This document shows, piece by piece, positions 37,869 to 38,027 of a DNA stretch of 38,027 nucleotides. The position numbers were made by a program, and so were the translations under genes. Origin of the DNA: Protostelium mycophagum (Eukaryota; Evosea; Variosea; Protosteliida; Protosteliaceae); NCBI GenBank assembly GCA_002081555.1, contig KV921137.1, forward strand, positions 2,325 to 40,351, written 5' to 3'. The notes beneath the pieces were generated by a model that saw only the letters and a program-made list of their open reading frames with translations, ran no database searches and had not been told where the DNA came from. The first letter of the stretch is position 1. Every line of letters begins with the position of its first letter.

Positions 37869-38027
37869 ACCTCTCCTTGTACAAAGAGCCTCATCAGTAC
37901 AAAAACCAAAGCTTCTTCCAGAAACTAATGGGTGAGTGGGTGGGTGTCTCCTGCAAAGAAATAAAAGGAATGACAACGACTCCTATTATCTCTGTTACTA
38001 TGTACAACATGTAAAAAACCAAGACTA
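37869..38027. other. Window end, nothing recognised
   Basis: No coding exon or repeat could be defended in the last 160 bp. A gene may begin beyond the window. Confidence 0.4.

Overview
This is a gene-dense window of a eukaryotic nuclear genome. Nearly every gene is split by many GT-AG introns. Most introns are 35-60 bp, and a second class is about 210-265 bp. The gene set suggests a free-living amoebozoan with a compact genome, for example a fungus-eating protosteloid amoeba. It mixes animal/fungal-type genes (MOK and Aurora kinases, AMPK beta, MED6, TANGO6), a fungal-type Zn2Cys6-PAS regulator, a secreted hevein-type chitinase and a plant-like LRR receptor with a tyrosine-kinase-type domain. 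The taxonomic call is inference from gene content; there is no marker gene.

Layout: 0-1.6 kb, secreted GH18 chitinase (+). 2.1-6.2 kb, TANGO6/RTP1 HEAT-repeat protein (-). It is divergent from a dihydropyrimidinase at 6.3-9.2 kb (+), which converges on a Zn2Cys6-PAS transcription factor at 9.3-11.2 kb (-). 11.2-13.2 kb is poor in genes. It holds a 100-N assembly gap, a 65-bp direct repeat 1.1 kb apart and one or two doubtful small coding pieces. 13.2-14.5 kb, MOK-type ciliary kinase (+). 14.6-16.7 kb, DNA polymerase alpha subunit B (-), with an E2F-type site just upstream. 17.4-20.2 kb, serine palmitoyltransferase subunit 1 (-), divergent from AMPK beta at 20.6-22.0 kb (+). 22.2-24.4 kb, an MIT-domain protein (+). 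24.8-25.9 kb, MED6 (-). 26.3-26.5 kb, a doubtful small secreted protein (-). 26.7-27.3 kb, PRKRIP1 (+). 27.6-29.3 kb, VPS4 (+). 29.5-31.2 kb, Aurora kinase (+). 31.3-37.5 kb, the LRR receptor tyrosine-kinase-like protein (-). The window ends in a 115-bp tandem duplication.

Most genes are unrelated housekeeping functions. Two links stand out. The MIT-domain protein and VPS4 (MIT plus AAA) lie about 3 kb apart and are both plausible ESCRT-system proteins. The two clearest cell-cycle genes, POLA2 and Aurora, are the two with E2F-like sites at their promoters.

The most unusual signal is in the introns. A 15-bp hairpin of the form TGCGGC-N3-GCCGCA occurs seven times, always inside an intron of the long class. 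Three other words (CGTTGTAG, TGACGTCA, GAAATTTC) are also far more common than chance and sit largely in introns. I found no tRNA, rRNA or CRISPR array and no recognisable transposon or virus gene.
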